Source: JBCBEX01 sp038528235 (GTDB lineage Bacteria > Bacteroidota > Rhodothermia > Rhodothermales > Rubricoccaceae). From it: a stretch of DNA of 64,000 bases. The translations under genes were made by a program, and so were the position numbers. The notes below the pieces were generated by a model. That model made no database searches, was not told the origin of the DNA, and saw only the letters and a program-made list of their open reading frames with translations. The DNA is taken from positions 78,876-142,875 of the forward strand of contig JBCBEX010000002.1 of NCBI GenBank assembly GCA_038528235.1, read 5' to 3'. Of the stretch, positions 52,701-60,984 are shown piece after piece. The stretch's first letter is position 1. Every line of letters starts with the position of its first letter.

Positions 52701-55700
52701 GGGGTCCACGTCGGCGGGCTTGAGGTCGGCGAGCCCGAGCGGGATCGTGGTCGGCAGCGTGACCGGATCGACGCTGAACGCCCACTGGCTGCTCACGTAG
52801 CCCGCGGTGTAGAACAGCCGCGCGGGCACGCCGCTGTCGTCCGTGAGGAGGCTGCTCGCGACGGTACCGGCGAGGTCGATGCCGTTGGTGTTGCCGAACG
52901 AGAGCCGCACGCCCGTCACGTCAACGGTGAAGGCGTCCGGCTGCGGGCTGCCGCTGAGCGTGCCCGTCGTCTCGAAGGTCAAGACGGCGGCGAGGGTCGG
53001 GTCGTAGGCGGTCGCGTAGGTGCCGATCTCGGCGGTGCCCTGGAAGCCGTCGGGGCCGAGCGCGAGCGTCGCGTCGAGCGCGTCGGCGTTCACGCCGTCG
53101 AGGCCGTCGGGCAGGTCGATGCGGAGGCCCGCTTCGAGCTTCACGCCGCTGCCCGTGCTGGTGAGCGCGAGCGCGGTGAGGCGCACCGGCAGGTCGAGCG
53201 CCGGTTCGAGGTCGCCCTCGGCCTGCAGGGTGAGCGCGCCGCCCGTCGGGTTGTAGGCGGCGTCCGTCGTGAGGCTGAACGCGGCGAGCACGGTCGGCGG
53301 CGCGCCGGTGTCGTCGAGCGCGGCGAGGACGATCGGCAGCGGCTCGTTGGGGCGCGTGGCGAGAGTGTAGCCGCCGTCGGACTGCGGCGTGATCTCGACG
53401 AGTGGCTGCCCCTGCGCGTCCTTGAGTTGGATGTAGGCTATGTCCTCGGTCGGTAGCGGAAGCCGGTCCGGTAGCAGCGCCACGACGCCGCCGCCCACGT
53501 GGAAGCCGGACGCGTCGAGGTAGGCGAGCGGCTCGGTCGCCCGGCCGCCCTCGTCGAGGTAGAGCGCCGCTCTCCCCTGCCGCACGGCGAACGCGCCAAC
53601 GTTGACCGCGAAGCCGTTCTCGAATTCGAGCCGGAGGTTGCTGCGCACCTCGCCTGCGAAGTTGAAAGCGCCCGTGCCGCTCCCGGCGAAGCGGAGCCCC
53701 TGCGCGTCGAGCGTGACGGCGCTGTTGAAGTCGAAGCGGAGGCCCTCGTCGGTGAGCGGCGGCGCGCTGGCCGCCACGAGGCGCAGGTCGAGCGGGCTCA
53801 GCGGCACCTCCACGCCCACGCCCGCCGCGATGACGGCGTTGCCACTCGTGACGGCGGCGGTCTGGAGGTCCACGAGGAGGTCGTTGAAGGCCACATTCAC
53901 CGTCGCCGGATCGGCGTTTACGGTGCCCTGCGCACGGAGGCGGAGGCCCGCCGCACTCAGCTCGGCCTCGTTGACCGTGAACGCGAGCATCGGGTCCTCG
54001 AAGGGCAAGCCGAGGCCGAAGGGCTGCGTGACGAGGATCGAGCCGTCGGCGATGGTGCCCGTGAGCACGTCGAGGACGAGGCTGCCGGTGATCTGCGTCG
54101 GCGGCGCGGCGGCGCTCGGGCCGGGCAGGTCCACCACCACGCCGCCGTCGAGGCGGACGAGCTGCACGTCGTTGGTGTAGCCAAAGGCGAGCTCGGAGTT
54201 GGTCACGCGCAGCTCTGCCGGACCGAGCGCAAGGGTCCCGCACGGGGCGAAGTTCGCGACGCTCCCAGCGAAGCCGAGACCGTCCACGAGGGTGACCTGG
54301 AACGTCGTCGGCTGCGGACAGGACGGCGCCCCGTCGCCATTGGCAAAGTTGGGCAGGTCCTCCAGCGTCGCGTCGAGGTCGAGGTCGACGGCCTGCATGC
54401 CGCCGCGCTCTTCGAGCGTCCCGACGGCGCGGGTGACAACGAGCGTGGGGCCGCCGGGCGCGAGCGGGAGACGCGCGCCGCCCTGCGGGGTGTGCGCGGT
54501 GATCGTGCCCGTGAGGATGCCGTCGCTGTAGCCCGCGTCGGTGACGGTGAAGCCGTCCACGGGCACGAGGCCGGTGTCGGCGAAGCCCGGCAGCCGCAGC
54601 GCGAAGTCGAAGCGCGGGTCGAGGCCGAAGGCGGTGCCGCGGTACCAGTCGAAGACAAGGTTGGCGGCGGTGCGCAGCGCGAGCGGCTCGAGCTCGACGC
54701 CGCCGAGCGCGAAGCGTGGCAGTTGGAGGCCTGGCAGCGAGCTCCGGCTCACGTCCTGCGGCGGCACCACGAGGCCCTCGTCGCGGATCTCGACGCCGCG
54801 CAGCGGAAACACGAACGGCGCGCTATCGCCCCCATTGGGTCCCTCCACGTCCACCACGACGGCGAGGTCCACCTTGACCGCGAAGTCGAAGCCCGTCTGG
54901 GTGTCGTAGCGGAACTCGGCGAGCGTCGTCAGCGAGTCCACGCGGATGCCAAAGTCGTCGAAGCCGAGCGTCGGTCGCTCCCCGAAGAACGCTGGGGCAA
55001 AATCGGTCACGGCGATATGGCCCGGCCCGGCCTCGACGGTCATCGTCGCCTCCGCGACCGGACCAGCGTCGCCGTTGACCCGCAGCCGCGCGTCGGCGTC
55101 GAAGGCGAACGTCGCGCTGCCGGGTGCAGATTGCGTCACGGGCACAGTCATCGTTCCGCGCACGGCCTCGACGAGCAGATCCACGCGGTCGCTGCCGGAC
55201 ACGACGGGCACGAGCTCGGAGAGCCCGCCCACGTCGAACGTGCCCCGCGCGACGCCGTCGGTCGTGATCGCGAGCGTCACGTCGTTGTTCGCGCCGACCG
55301 TCTGGTCGAACAGCTGCACGTCGCCCTGGAGGAAGAGCGCCGACTGCGGCCGACCGTCGATGGTGCCGACGCCGTACTGTAGCGCGCGCACGGTGAACGG
55401 CACGTCGGGGCCGAGCGCGAGACCCTGCGGTACGCTCGCCGCGATGGTGCCGCTGACGAGCTCGGGGCTGCTCGGGTCGGTCGTGAACACGGCGTCGTTG
55501 AAGGCGACGGCGAGGCGCGGGGCAGGCTGGCCGCCCTCAGCCAGCGCGGGCACGACGAGTTCGAGCGGCTCGCTCGGGCGGGTGCGGATGCGCACGGCGT
55601 CGTTGGCGACGGGCTCCAGGTCCACGAGCCAGCGGTCGTCGCGCTTGAGGACGACGTAGGCCACGTCCTGCGACGGCAGCGCGAGGGTGTCGGGCAGCAG

Positions 55701-58700
55701 CGCATCGGCGATGAACGCTGGGTCGAGGTGGAAGCCAGCCGGGTCCATGTAGGCCACGCGGCGGCCCTGCCACAGGAGGTCGGCCTGGCCGTCGCGCACG
55801 CCGAACGCGGGCGAGAGCCCGACGACGAAGTCCTCGCTCATCTCGACGCTGAAGTCGCTGTCGTAGCGCTCGGCGTTGTCGCCGAGGCTACCGTCAAGGG
55901 CGAGTGCGGCGGCGGCGGTCCCGCTCGCGCGGACGCCCGCCGAGTCGAGCACTACCTGCCCGTCGAGGTCGAAGCGGACGCCCGGCGTGAAGCCGAGCGG
56001 CGCACCGAGCGCGACCGCCTGCCCGTCGAGGTTGCCTGTGGCCGGGTCGATGCCCGCGGCGAAGGCGAAGGGCGCGTCGAAGACCACGCGGCCCGACGTC
56101 AGCCCGTCGAGCGAGAGCGCAAAGCGCGCCTGGTCGAAGGTCGTCCCGATGGTCGTCGTCCCGGTCTGCAACTGGTGGCGCCCGTCGATGAGGAGGCCGT
56201 CCGTCGAGAGCTCCGCGCGGTTAATGCGAAAGGTCATCGCAGGGTCGGCCGTGCTCGGGAGTTGGAGCGTGAACGGCTGGTCGAGCACGAAGCGCACGTC
56301 GAGGAAGTCGCCCGTGACGAGGTCGAGCACGAACGAGCCGTCCACCGCCCCGCCGTCGGCCATCGCGAGGCGCGCGGTCGCGTCGAGGACGGCCTCGGAG
56401 CCGAGGCGGCTGGTCTCGCCGAACGTAAGCGTCGCCTCGCGGATCGACGCCTCGAACGGGCCGATGGCGACGGGGCACGACGGGCTGGTGAGCGCAACGC
56501 GGCCGTAGAGGCTGTTGCGGACCGTCAACTCGCCTTCGCCGAGCGTGCCTGCGGTGCTGCCCGCGCAGCCGAACGGGGCAGCCGCGACCAACGCGGCGTC
56601 GAGCCCGAAGCGGCCTCGGGCTTCCAGGTTTTCGTCGGCGCTGAGGCGCTGCCAGTTGAGCTGGCCGTCGAGGCGGCGGAGTTCGAGCGCGAAGCCGGCC
56701 TCGCCGAGCTCCCAGCGGCACGGCGCGAGGTCGTCCAGCCGCAGCTCGCCGCCGATGATGTCCTCGCCATTGATGGTGCTACGGAAGCCCGAAAAGCCGA
56801 TCACGGCGTTGGCGAGGCACGCGGGCATGGCCTCCGTCTCGGGCAGCGTCACGTCCGCGTCGAAGGCGAGGTCCCACGGCCCCGGCCCGATGCGCTCCCA
56901 CGAGAAGAGCGGGAAGGTGAACGCGTCGATGGTGAGCCGCCGGAGCGTCATGCCGAAGCCGTCGGCGGTGAAGGCGGCCCGGGCGAGCGCCGCGCGGTCG
57001 AGCGCGACGGCGGGCACGGTGAGGCCCGCGTCGGAGATCGTGAAGCCGTTGGCCGACGCGACGGTGAGGTCGTCGAAGCCAGGGAAGCGCAGCGCGGCGT
57101 CGAAGCCGAGCGCGAAGTCCCAGCCCGCGCCGGGCGTGTAGGCGAGGCGGTCGGCGCGGAGGTCGCTGAAGTCGAGCGCCACGAAGCCGAGGTCGAGGCT
57201 GGGGTCGGGGATCGGGCAGTCGGGCACGACCTCCTCGATGGCGAACGCGCCGCCCGTCTGGAGGCCGCCCGCGATGGCGAGGCCGCAGCGCACCTCCTCG
57301 CCCGTAGCGGGATTGTCCACGGCGAGGCCGAGGCGCGCCTGGAGCGTGAGGTCGTAGGTGAGCGGCTCCTGGAGCGGCCCGAGCGTGCCGCTGAGGCGGT
57401 CGAGGCGCAGCGTCACACGGTCGCTCTCGCCCACGAGCGGGAACTCGTCTGTGGAGCGGCAGGCGAGCGTCGTCTCGCTCTCCGTGTCGAGGCCCTCGGC
57501 GGTGAGCCGGAGGTCGTTGACATCGCAGCGGAGGCTGCCGAGCGCCTCCACAACGCCGGCAGCGGTAATGGCGGCGCCGGGGAACGTCGCGCGGAAGCTT
57601 GTCACGAGGACGCGCAGCGGGTCGTCGCCGAAGGCGAAGAGCGGGTTCTCGGGCGTCCCGCCGCCTTCGAGCACGCCCGCGAGGCCGCCGCTCGTGACGG
57701 CGAGCACGCCCGTGAGCGTCTCGTCCGTGACATCGGGCACGCGCAGCTCGGCCTCAACGGCCACGCCCGTGTCGAAGGCCCACGTCACGGCGCGGATCGT
57801 GAGTGGCTCGGCGTCAGCCATCGGAAAGGCCTCCGGCACGCGCTCGACGCGGAGCCGTCCGCCCGCCGCGCGTTCGAGGTCGTCCTTGGCGAGCGTGAGC
57901 CCGTCAAGCGTCGCGTCCAGGCGCATCGTGTCGTCGAGGTCAAGGCGCATCCGCGTGGTGCCCGAGAGGACGTAGCTGTCCGCCGTCTCCTCAACGGTCA
58001 CCGTCCCGCGCTCGATGGCGGCGGGGAGGTCGGGCAGCAGCGCGAGTGCCTCTTCGAGGATCACGTCGCCGAGATCGGCCAGTGTGCCGGGCGGGGCGGT
58101 TGGTGGCAAGCTCGGTGCCCCCTCGCTCGTCTCGCGCTCGTCCACACGGAACGTGCCGACGGGGCTGAGCCCGCGGTTGCGGCCGTAGGGCTCGCCGAAC
58201 TGGAGGGCTTGCACCTGCCACACGAACGACGCGGCGAGGGGGAATAGGTCGAAAGGCGCGTCGGACGGGCGGTAGATGTAGGTCGTCGTCGGGATCTCCT
58301 CATCGAAGAGGACGGGGTTGGCGACGATGGCGTCAGTGGGCGTCTGGCCCGCGAAGAGCGGCTTGATCGTGAGGCGGTAGGAGAGCCCAGCAGCTCCGGG
58401 GCGCGGGAGGAAGGCCCAGGTGAAGATGGGCGTCGGCGGCTGGACGGCCTCGCCGTTGAGCGGCACCACCAGCTCGGGCGGATCCGGCTCCTCGACGGTG
58501 AACACGACGCAGAGGTCGCCCGTGCCTCCTACCTCGCGCGGCGGCCCGTTGCCGAAGTCGAAGATGGTCACGCACAGCTCGTAGAAGTCCTCCGGGATGC
58601 CGTCGCGGGCGACTTCGTCGATCAGGCTGCTCTCGATGTCGATGGACTCCTCGGCCCCGCCGAACTCGGGCCACGTGAGCACCCGCGTCTCGCGCGCGCC

Positions 58701-58988
58701 GAGGCTGATGCGCGGCTGCGCCGGGTGCCCGTCGATGGTCTGCGCGACGAGGCCGCGGCGGTCGCCCGTGAGCGTGAAGGCGAAGCGCAGGTCGTCGAAG
58801 TCCTCGCCGGTCGTGTTGCGCACGGTGGCGCGGAGCAGCGTCGGGTCGTCCTCCCACGCCTGGAGGTCGCGCGGCAGCGGGTCGGCCACGCGGATGTCGA
58901 GCGCGACCTCCTGCGCCCGGACGGTGCCGCCGAGCGCAACGACGACCGCAAGCAGCGAGAGAACGGCAAGCCGGGTGCGCGACAGCAT
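46704..58988 (-). CDS. Giant secreted surface protein, about 4,094 residues
   Basis: A single uninterrupted frame of 12.3 kb. Signal peptide (1-25, LAVLSLLAVVVALGGTVRAQ); an Ig/CARDB-like N-terminal domain (about 27-150) and an FN3-like domain (about 185-305); then roughly 2,000 residues of beta-rich modules with recurring phrases (VLDLVTGDF near 884 and VLDVLTGTI near 1636; MDPAGFH near 1080 and LDASGFH near 1821), indicating an internal duplication; a Gly-rich beta region to about 2900; a helical coiled-coil region (about 2915-3340, QRDQFRQRIEDLKNQMTAAK); and C-terminal FN3-like domains with repeated YAIGSS-x-G motifs (about 3610 and 3870). No T9SS sorting domain, catalytic motif or transmembrane helix was seen. 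An upstream ATG (59054) is possible but gives a worse signal peptide. Function unknown. Confidence 0.88.
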   Translation of the reverse strand: MLSRTRLAVLSLLAVVVALGGTVRAQEVALDIRVADPLPRDLQAWEDDPTLLRATVRNTTGEDFDDLRFAFTLTGDRRGLVAQTIDGHPAQPRISLGARETRVLTWPEFGGAEESIDIESSLIDEVARDGIPEDFYELCVTIFDFGNGPPREVGGTGDLCVVFTVEEPDPPELVVPLNGEAVQPPTPIFTWAFLPRPGAAGLSYRLTIKPLFAGQTPTDAIVANPVLFDEEIPTTTYIYRPSDAPFDLFPLAASFVWQVQALQFGEPYGRNRGLSPVGTFRVDERETSEGAPSLPPTAPPGTLADLGDVILEEALALLPDLPAAIERGTVTVEETADSYVLSGTTRMRLDLDDTMRLDATLDGLTLAKDDLERAAGGRLRVERVPEAFPMADAEPLTIRAVTWAFDTGVAVEAELRVPDVTDETLTGVLAVTSGGLAGVLEGGGTPENPLFAFGDDPLRVLVTSFRATFPGAAITAAGVVEALGSLRCDVNDLRLTAEGLDTESETTLACRSTDEFPLVGESDRVTLRLDRLSGTLGPLQEPLTYDLTLQARLGLAVDNPATGEEVRCGLAIAGGLQTGGAFAIEEVVPDCPIPDPSLDLGFVALDFSDLRADRLAYTPGAGWDFALGFDAALRFPGFDDLTVASANGFTISDAGLTVPAVALDRAALARAAFTADGFGMTLRRLTIDAFTFPLFSWERIGPGPWDLAFDADVTLPETEAMPACLANAVIGFSGFRSTINGEDIIGGELRLDDLAPCRWELGEAGFALELRRLDGQLNWQRLSADENLEARGRFGLDAALVAAAPFGCAGSTAGTLGEGELTVRNSLYGRVALTSPSCPVAIGPFEASIREATLTFGETSRLGSEAVLDATARLAMADGGAVDGSFVLDLVTGDFLDVRFVLDQPFTLQLPSTADPAMTFRINRAELSTDGLLIDGRHQLQTGTTTIGTTFDQARFALSLDGLTSGRVVFDAPFAFAAGIDPATGNLDGQAVALGAPLGFTPGVRFDLDGQVVLDSAGVRASGTAAAALALDGSLGDNAERYDSDFSVEMSEDFVVGLSPAFGVRDGQADLLWQGRRVAYMDPAGFHLDPAFIADALLPDTLALPSQDVAYVVLKRDDRWLVDLEPVANDAVRIRTRPSEPLELVVPALAEGGQPAPRLAVAFNDAVFTTDPSSPELVSGTIAASVPQGLALGPDVPFTVRALQYGVGTIDGRPQSALFLQGDVQLFDQTVGANNDVTLAITTDGVARGTFDVGGLSELVPVVSGSDRVDLLVEAVRGTMTVPVTQSAPGSATFAFDADARLRVNGDAGPVAEATMTVEAGPGHIAVTDFAPAFFGERPTLGFDDFGIRVDSLTTLAEFRYDTQTGFDFAVKVDLAVVVDVEGPNGGDSAPFVFPLRGVEIRDEGLVVPPQDVSRSSLPGLQLPRFALGGVELEPLALRTAANLVFDWYRGTAFGLDPRFDFALRLPGFADTGLVPVDGFTVTDAGYSDGILTGTITAHTPQGGARLPLAPGGPTLVVTRAVGTLEERGGMQAVDLDLDATLEDLPNFANGDGAPSCPQPTTFQVTLVDGLGFAGSVANFAPCGTLALGPAELRVTNSELAFGYTNDVQLVRLDGGVVVDLPGPSAAAPPTQITGSLVLDVLTGTIADGSILVTQPFGLGLPFEDPMLAFTVNEAELSAAGLRLRAQGTVNADPATVNVAFNDLLVDLQTAAVTSGNAVIAAGVGVEVPLSPLDLRLVAASAPPLTDEGLRFDFNSAVTLDAQGLRFAGSGTGAFNFAGEVRSNLRLEFENGFAVNVGAFAVRQGRAALYLDEGGRATEPLAYLDASGFHVGGGVVALLPDRLPLPTEDIAYIQLKDAQGQPLVEITPQSDGGYTLATRPNEPLPIVLAALDDTGAPPTVLAAFSLTTDAAYNPTGGALTLQAEGDLEPALDLPVRLTALALTSTGSGVKLEAGLRIDLPDGLDGVNADALDATLALGPDGFQGTAEIGTYATAYDPTLAAVLTFETTGTLSGSPQPDAFTVDVTGVRLSFGNTNGIDLAGTVASSLLTDDSGVPARLFYTAGYVSSQWAFSVDPVTLPTTIPLGLADLKPADVDPVELEVTDTSVVVSFSGEVAFDDVLGEPLAVSVEDLRVGVENVPSQPSLVFGLGGAGLTVPDQQADLFDGAVTLTLLQPGLAVSGRVLTVSAQSGTLTLMEQAIAFQNISVATDGQFNLGQATVRDVDLVEDYVALQTLTLSADNARMRLAATLEATLPAPVDSEAEGTLTIDRNAADGTVNVAAAVAFQTDLRYDLGDNGFATFELTKAGVELDVLTPENSGVYANGRVLIPRKQGDRASGEAEILFGEATGFPANAGLGYSPGQGLRYNATGHAAFAVEFGFFDLSVTADASVSDQSQFQVVLGGTAGFTVPNVAASLGYEGLTITPDGVTDWGNLDGTGSVSVMDIVSLGLGKFVYEEAAEGESFTIQIAESTGDTPGDPGAAPPTREVSGVRRYLCFGPCSDAVQGGTPPAPSTGDALTISFGGSGNADGGGGFSGGIGRVLFYETADATKLFAVDDANLAIGQLFEMNASLLYESGPDGVLLRASGTGAFEAGGQAVGAAIAGSFSNKNDELSFGLFVAVAADAGVPIVPGVVTATGLGGGFFYKPAPEDLRMVTDAIQGAPFNYTPVRPGGIPTSLDADFAAMLYAKAGIGNAVAPYIIDAQAYFQVTNESVYLDAQGTVLELDGEGSPAGAELRAGLYIGAQYEPFFLEGGVALDLAVPVVLTGELDLNLFMGMPEGQSNLIWGIIGEADFEVYSILDADGTFLASSDGFLIEAGMGIEADIASIISINAEARASIWLIDAPGFSMPFGAYATFSAEACLGFCINGEAKGAFVTRRGGGYQLYAGVKGCVDLFFSEPCLRAWMSLDGGGWDGGAGEGAHGDLVAQAQAQRDQFRQRIEDLKNQMTAAKEALQTPPAYQPVAVSTQDLERAGTNLYLADDSERRAWFDLMAANEQAPLPSGLNSTRTVLGYAASPFTTIPANAELAPETALLRANSAVARAERSAEAVLPHLSNVQQRAITELGDASQAFDDMLAALVTSPVQSRFVPDTSGVITASTSFSIDGSLASQQAGFAAQTRAEIEALDAAFRESIEDVAQSVREIDRLMGSNPSVPEALAPTDNMLAAFFQALAGAAVNKAAEDFAGAIEATDRYYAKLANLQWEQRAFLLGRHSRLDLRATLDALPILSSRDVPGGEGDFTLTPEASSRAAARLGIVYALRDGQDASTFNPRASFSWDPTLSSFHRELTRTQASNQRVAIKNDIEGKAANLWYDIHDLGLPAAALHLTRTLDPIREQHRLALNAVRASYADMTESLDLAYDVKADLVTTLYGLVDNYAVWREAAYGTGDSVSVAYAGYRGALEDALAPPTVAALTVTPNRISFFNEASIRWATTHPLGLAESAIQVQIERRDDPQSGRSDSDVGTGFYNYETVGNADAATVVRYRRVGDIRDAFAADAPYEEEDYSVGVRVRGPAGRMTVRRGSFQLQLGPNGAPSTPAGTPVQTRDVTAPSAALYLESFYEKGTQVLMGSFGTISFPVPVERWWTNDGQRLRLHVVAEDRESDIATFEYAIGSSEGGQDVVPWSRLEGDLDYWPLPGESRMQKVLDARTRILNMEPGRAYYVSVRTTNGVGITSRTISDPHGIVFDPSPPTAPSQLSMLALDDLPFSPPVWEDIPLYTDAVNPLVTSTPADESTPSWGEYNAMVRSDLVPVASLSWQASEDEESGVMHYLYCLTEDAAVPEGCDIINRTTTTETSLSFVGGPNRHYNLLRDFGDEFYIHVFAVNHAGQLSTPLSVAMTAADPTPPTTPKAVGRLAKSSLRGDVLYVHAVQQSIDPETELLGYQYAIGSSPGATDVRGWPSGTDVDRVSQNSEIWTLPASPFVVVPQTELPPTPSYVCIRAINGQGMPSNISCTGPVVPDLSPPAVPGLELTYNEPNWLLGESTLGITLNGVYDTGTGVTKVTYLIIKADGSAFVTSGTLAELDPPATTPTTIAETIPMGNAEPGDRVTVYVRDATGQQTSVTDTIPSNEFVIQTSGPVLTLPPGFTFPGSGGGN

Positions 58989-59106
58989 GGCGAGGCGCGG
59001 TATGAAGAGGCGCCGTGTAGCGGGGCGCGGGAGCGTGACGAGGGGCACGGGCATGGCAGAGTCCGGCGAGCGCATGACGTAGGGGCGCATGACGAGGGGG
59101 CGCGGT

Positions 59107-60759
59107 CTAGAACTGGTAGGCGTAGCTGAGGCGCGCGGTAGCCTCCGTGTAGCCATCGCTGCCCCGGCGGGGCACGGCGTAGGCGAAGCTGCGGGTGGCG
59201 ATCTGGAGCTCGACGCGGCTGTTGGCCTGCACGCGGTAGGTGCCGCGCAGGCGCGCCTGGAGGCCGCTGTCCGCGCCGTCGGTCCCGGCGACCGCGTCGT
59301 CGAGGACGATGCGGTTGTAGGAGAGCGTGCCCGAGAGCCGCAGCTTCCGGTCGAGGAGGGCCGCCGAGACCGTCTCGGCGAGCGTGAGGACCGTCTGGTC
59401 GAGGTCGCGCGCGAGGCCCTTGGTGAAGGTGCCCGTCGTGGCGATCGACAGCCCGCTCGGCCAGGCGAGCGTGTGCGTCAGCGACACGTCGTGGTTGCGC
59501 GTCGCCTCGTCGATGCCGCGCGTGAGGTTGCGCTGCGCCACGTCCTGGAAGCGGTACGACAGCGTCGCGCTCTGCTGCAGCGTGCCCGTCTGCCAGGTGT
59601 AGCCCGGCGTGATGCCGATGGTCTGCGAGACCTGGCTGACGCGCAGCGTGTCGCGCTCGCGCTCGGTGCGCAGGCCGAAGTTGGTGTAGTCGAGCCCGAG
59701 CGTGGCCCCGTCGAAGGGCTGCGCGTTGACCGACGCCGAGAGCAGCAGCCGGTTCTTGGTGCTGATGCGCGTCCCAGCGACGTTGTTCTGGCGCACGCCC
59801 ACGCGGGTGGCGACGCGGAGCCGCCGGAGCGTCACGCGCGGCGCGACGGTGACGTCGAGGAGGTCGCGTTCGAGTTGGATGGCCCCGGCGGAGGTGTAGC
59901 CCGGCCCGACGTAGCGCGTCTGGACGCCGAGCGCGAAGACGCGGCCCGGCGTGAGGTCCAGGTCGAGCGTCGCCGCACCGTCGACGCGGGTGGAGAGTGT
60001 GGGCGTGAAGAACGGCTCCACGAGACTCGCGAGCTGGTCAAGGTCGCCGAAGGCGAGGGAGTCGGCGGTGCGGTCGCCGTTGGTGGCCGCGAGCGCTACC
60101 TCGCCACTGAGACGGGCCACACGCGGGACGATGGTCGCGCCAAACTGCATCGAGAGGGCGACGTTTTCGAGCGGCGTGGCCGTGCCGGGCCGCTGGACGG
60201 ACGTGGTGTCGTCGGCCGCGCGGAGGCCGGTGAGCCAGAGGTGCCAGCCCTCCTCCTTGCCCACGCCAAGCTGCACGGCGGTGAGCGTACGGCGGAAGAG
60301 GCCGTCTCGGAACGCCGCGCTGTCAGCCTCGACGGCCTGCTGGCTGCGCCCCCGAATCACGCTCAGCCGAAACACGCCCGGCGAGAGCTCAACGCCGCCG
60401 CCAAGCAGCCGCGCATCGGCCAGGGTGAGTTCGCTGAGCCGCGTCGAGAAGTAACCCGCGTGGAGCTGCGCCCACCGCCACTTCGGGCTGATGCCGAGTT
60501 GATTAAACGGCTGCTGGAAGCCCGCCTGCTCGGTCGAGAGGAATGCCGAGAACGGGATGCTGAGTTGGCCGCCGACGTTGAGCGTGAGTTGCGCGTTCAG
60601 GCCCGCCACGCCGCCGGGACGCCGGTTGTCGACGAGGCCCGTCTGGCTGTAGCCCTCGCTGTAGACCTGGACCCCGCCCGACACGCCCACGAGTTGCGCG
60701 GTCGCGGGCAGACCACTCAGGCACACGAGTGCCAGGAGCAGGCTTCGCAACCCACGCAT
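59107..60759 (-). CDS. Outer-membrane beta-barrel protein
   Basis: A 550-residue protein with signal peptide (GLRSLLLALVCLSGLPATAQ) and alternating amphipathic strands throughout (VGVSGGVQVYSEGY; FALGVQTRYVGPGYTSAG; TATARLSYAYQF-like end), ending in Phe as in outer-membrane barrels. It may have 16-22 strands. The closest analogy is porin-like or surface-exporter-type barrels, but no named family is recognised. It lies 118 bp before the giant-protein gene on the same strand and may anchor, export or assemble it. Confidence 0.8.
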   Translation of the reverse strand: MRGLRSLLLALVCLSGLPATAQLVGVSGGVQVYSEGYSQTGLVDNRRPGGVAGLNAQLTLNVGGQLSIPFSAFLSTEQAGFQQPFNQLGISPKWRWAQLHAGYFSTRLSELTLADARLLGGGVELSPGVFRLSVIRGRSQQAVEADSAAFRDGLFRRTLTAVQLGVGKEEGWHLWLTGLRAADDTTSVQRPGTATPLENVALSMQFGATIVPRVARLSGEVALAATNGDRTADSLAFGDLDQLASLVEPFFTPTLSTRVDGAATLDLDLTPGRVFALGVQTRYVGPGYTSAGAIQLERDLLDVTVAPRVTLRRLRVATRVGVRQNNVAGTRISTKNRLLLSASVNAQPFDGATLGLDYTNFGLRTERERDTLRVSQVSQTIGITPGYTWQTGTLQQSATLSYRFQDVAQRNLTRGIDEATRNHDVSLTHTLAWPSGLSIATTGTFTKGLARDLDQTVLTLAETVSAALLDRKLRLSGTLSYNRIVLDDAVAGTDGADSGLQARLRGTYRVQANSRVELQIATRSFAYAVPRRGSDGYTEATARLSYAYQF

Positions 60760-60984
60760 GCGCGTATGGCGGAGCACGGCACGGGCCACGCGGGGAGAAA
60801 CAACGGGCATATCGAGGCGACGCTGGTAGGAGCTAGATGGCCTCGCACGAAGCCGACTACCCCTACCACGTCAATTCCCGACCGAGTGGATCAAGCCCAC
60901 TACGTCAGCCTCCTCGGCACTCTCCAGACACGCCTTCCTAACGAATTTTTTCCCAAACCCGAGCTCCCAAGAGCGCGGTGCCCG

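Noticed and set aside
55728..58247. Long plus-strand frames (also 53499-55382) opposite the giant protein
   Set aside because: Antisense shadows of the 4,094-residue gene; Arg/Glu/Ala-rich with no recognisable fold.
46704..58988. Type IX secretion C-terminal sorting domain on the giant protein
   Set aside because: The C-terminus ends in a Gly-rich tail (GFTFPGSGGGN) without a recognisable CTD pattern.
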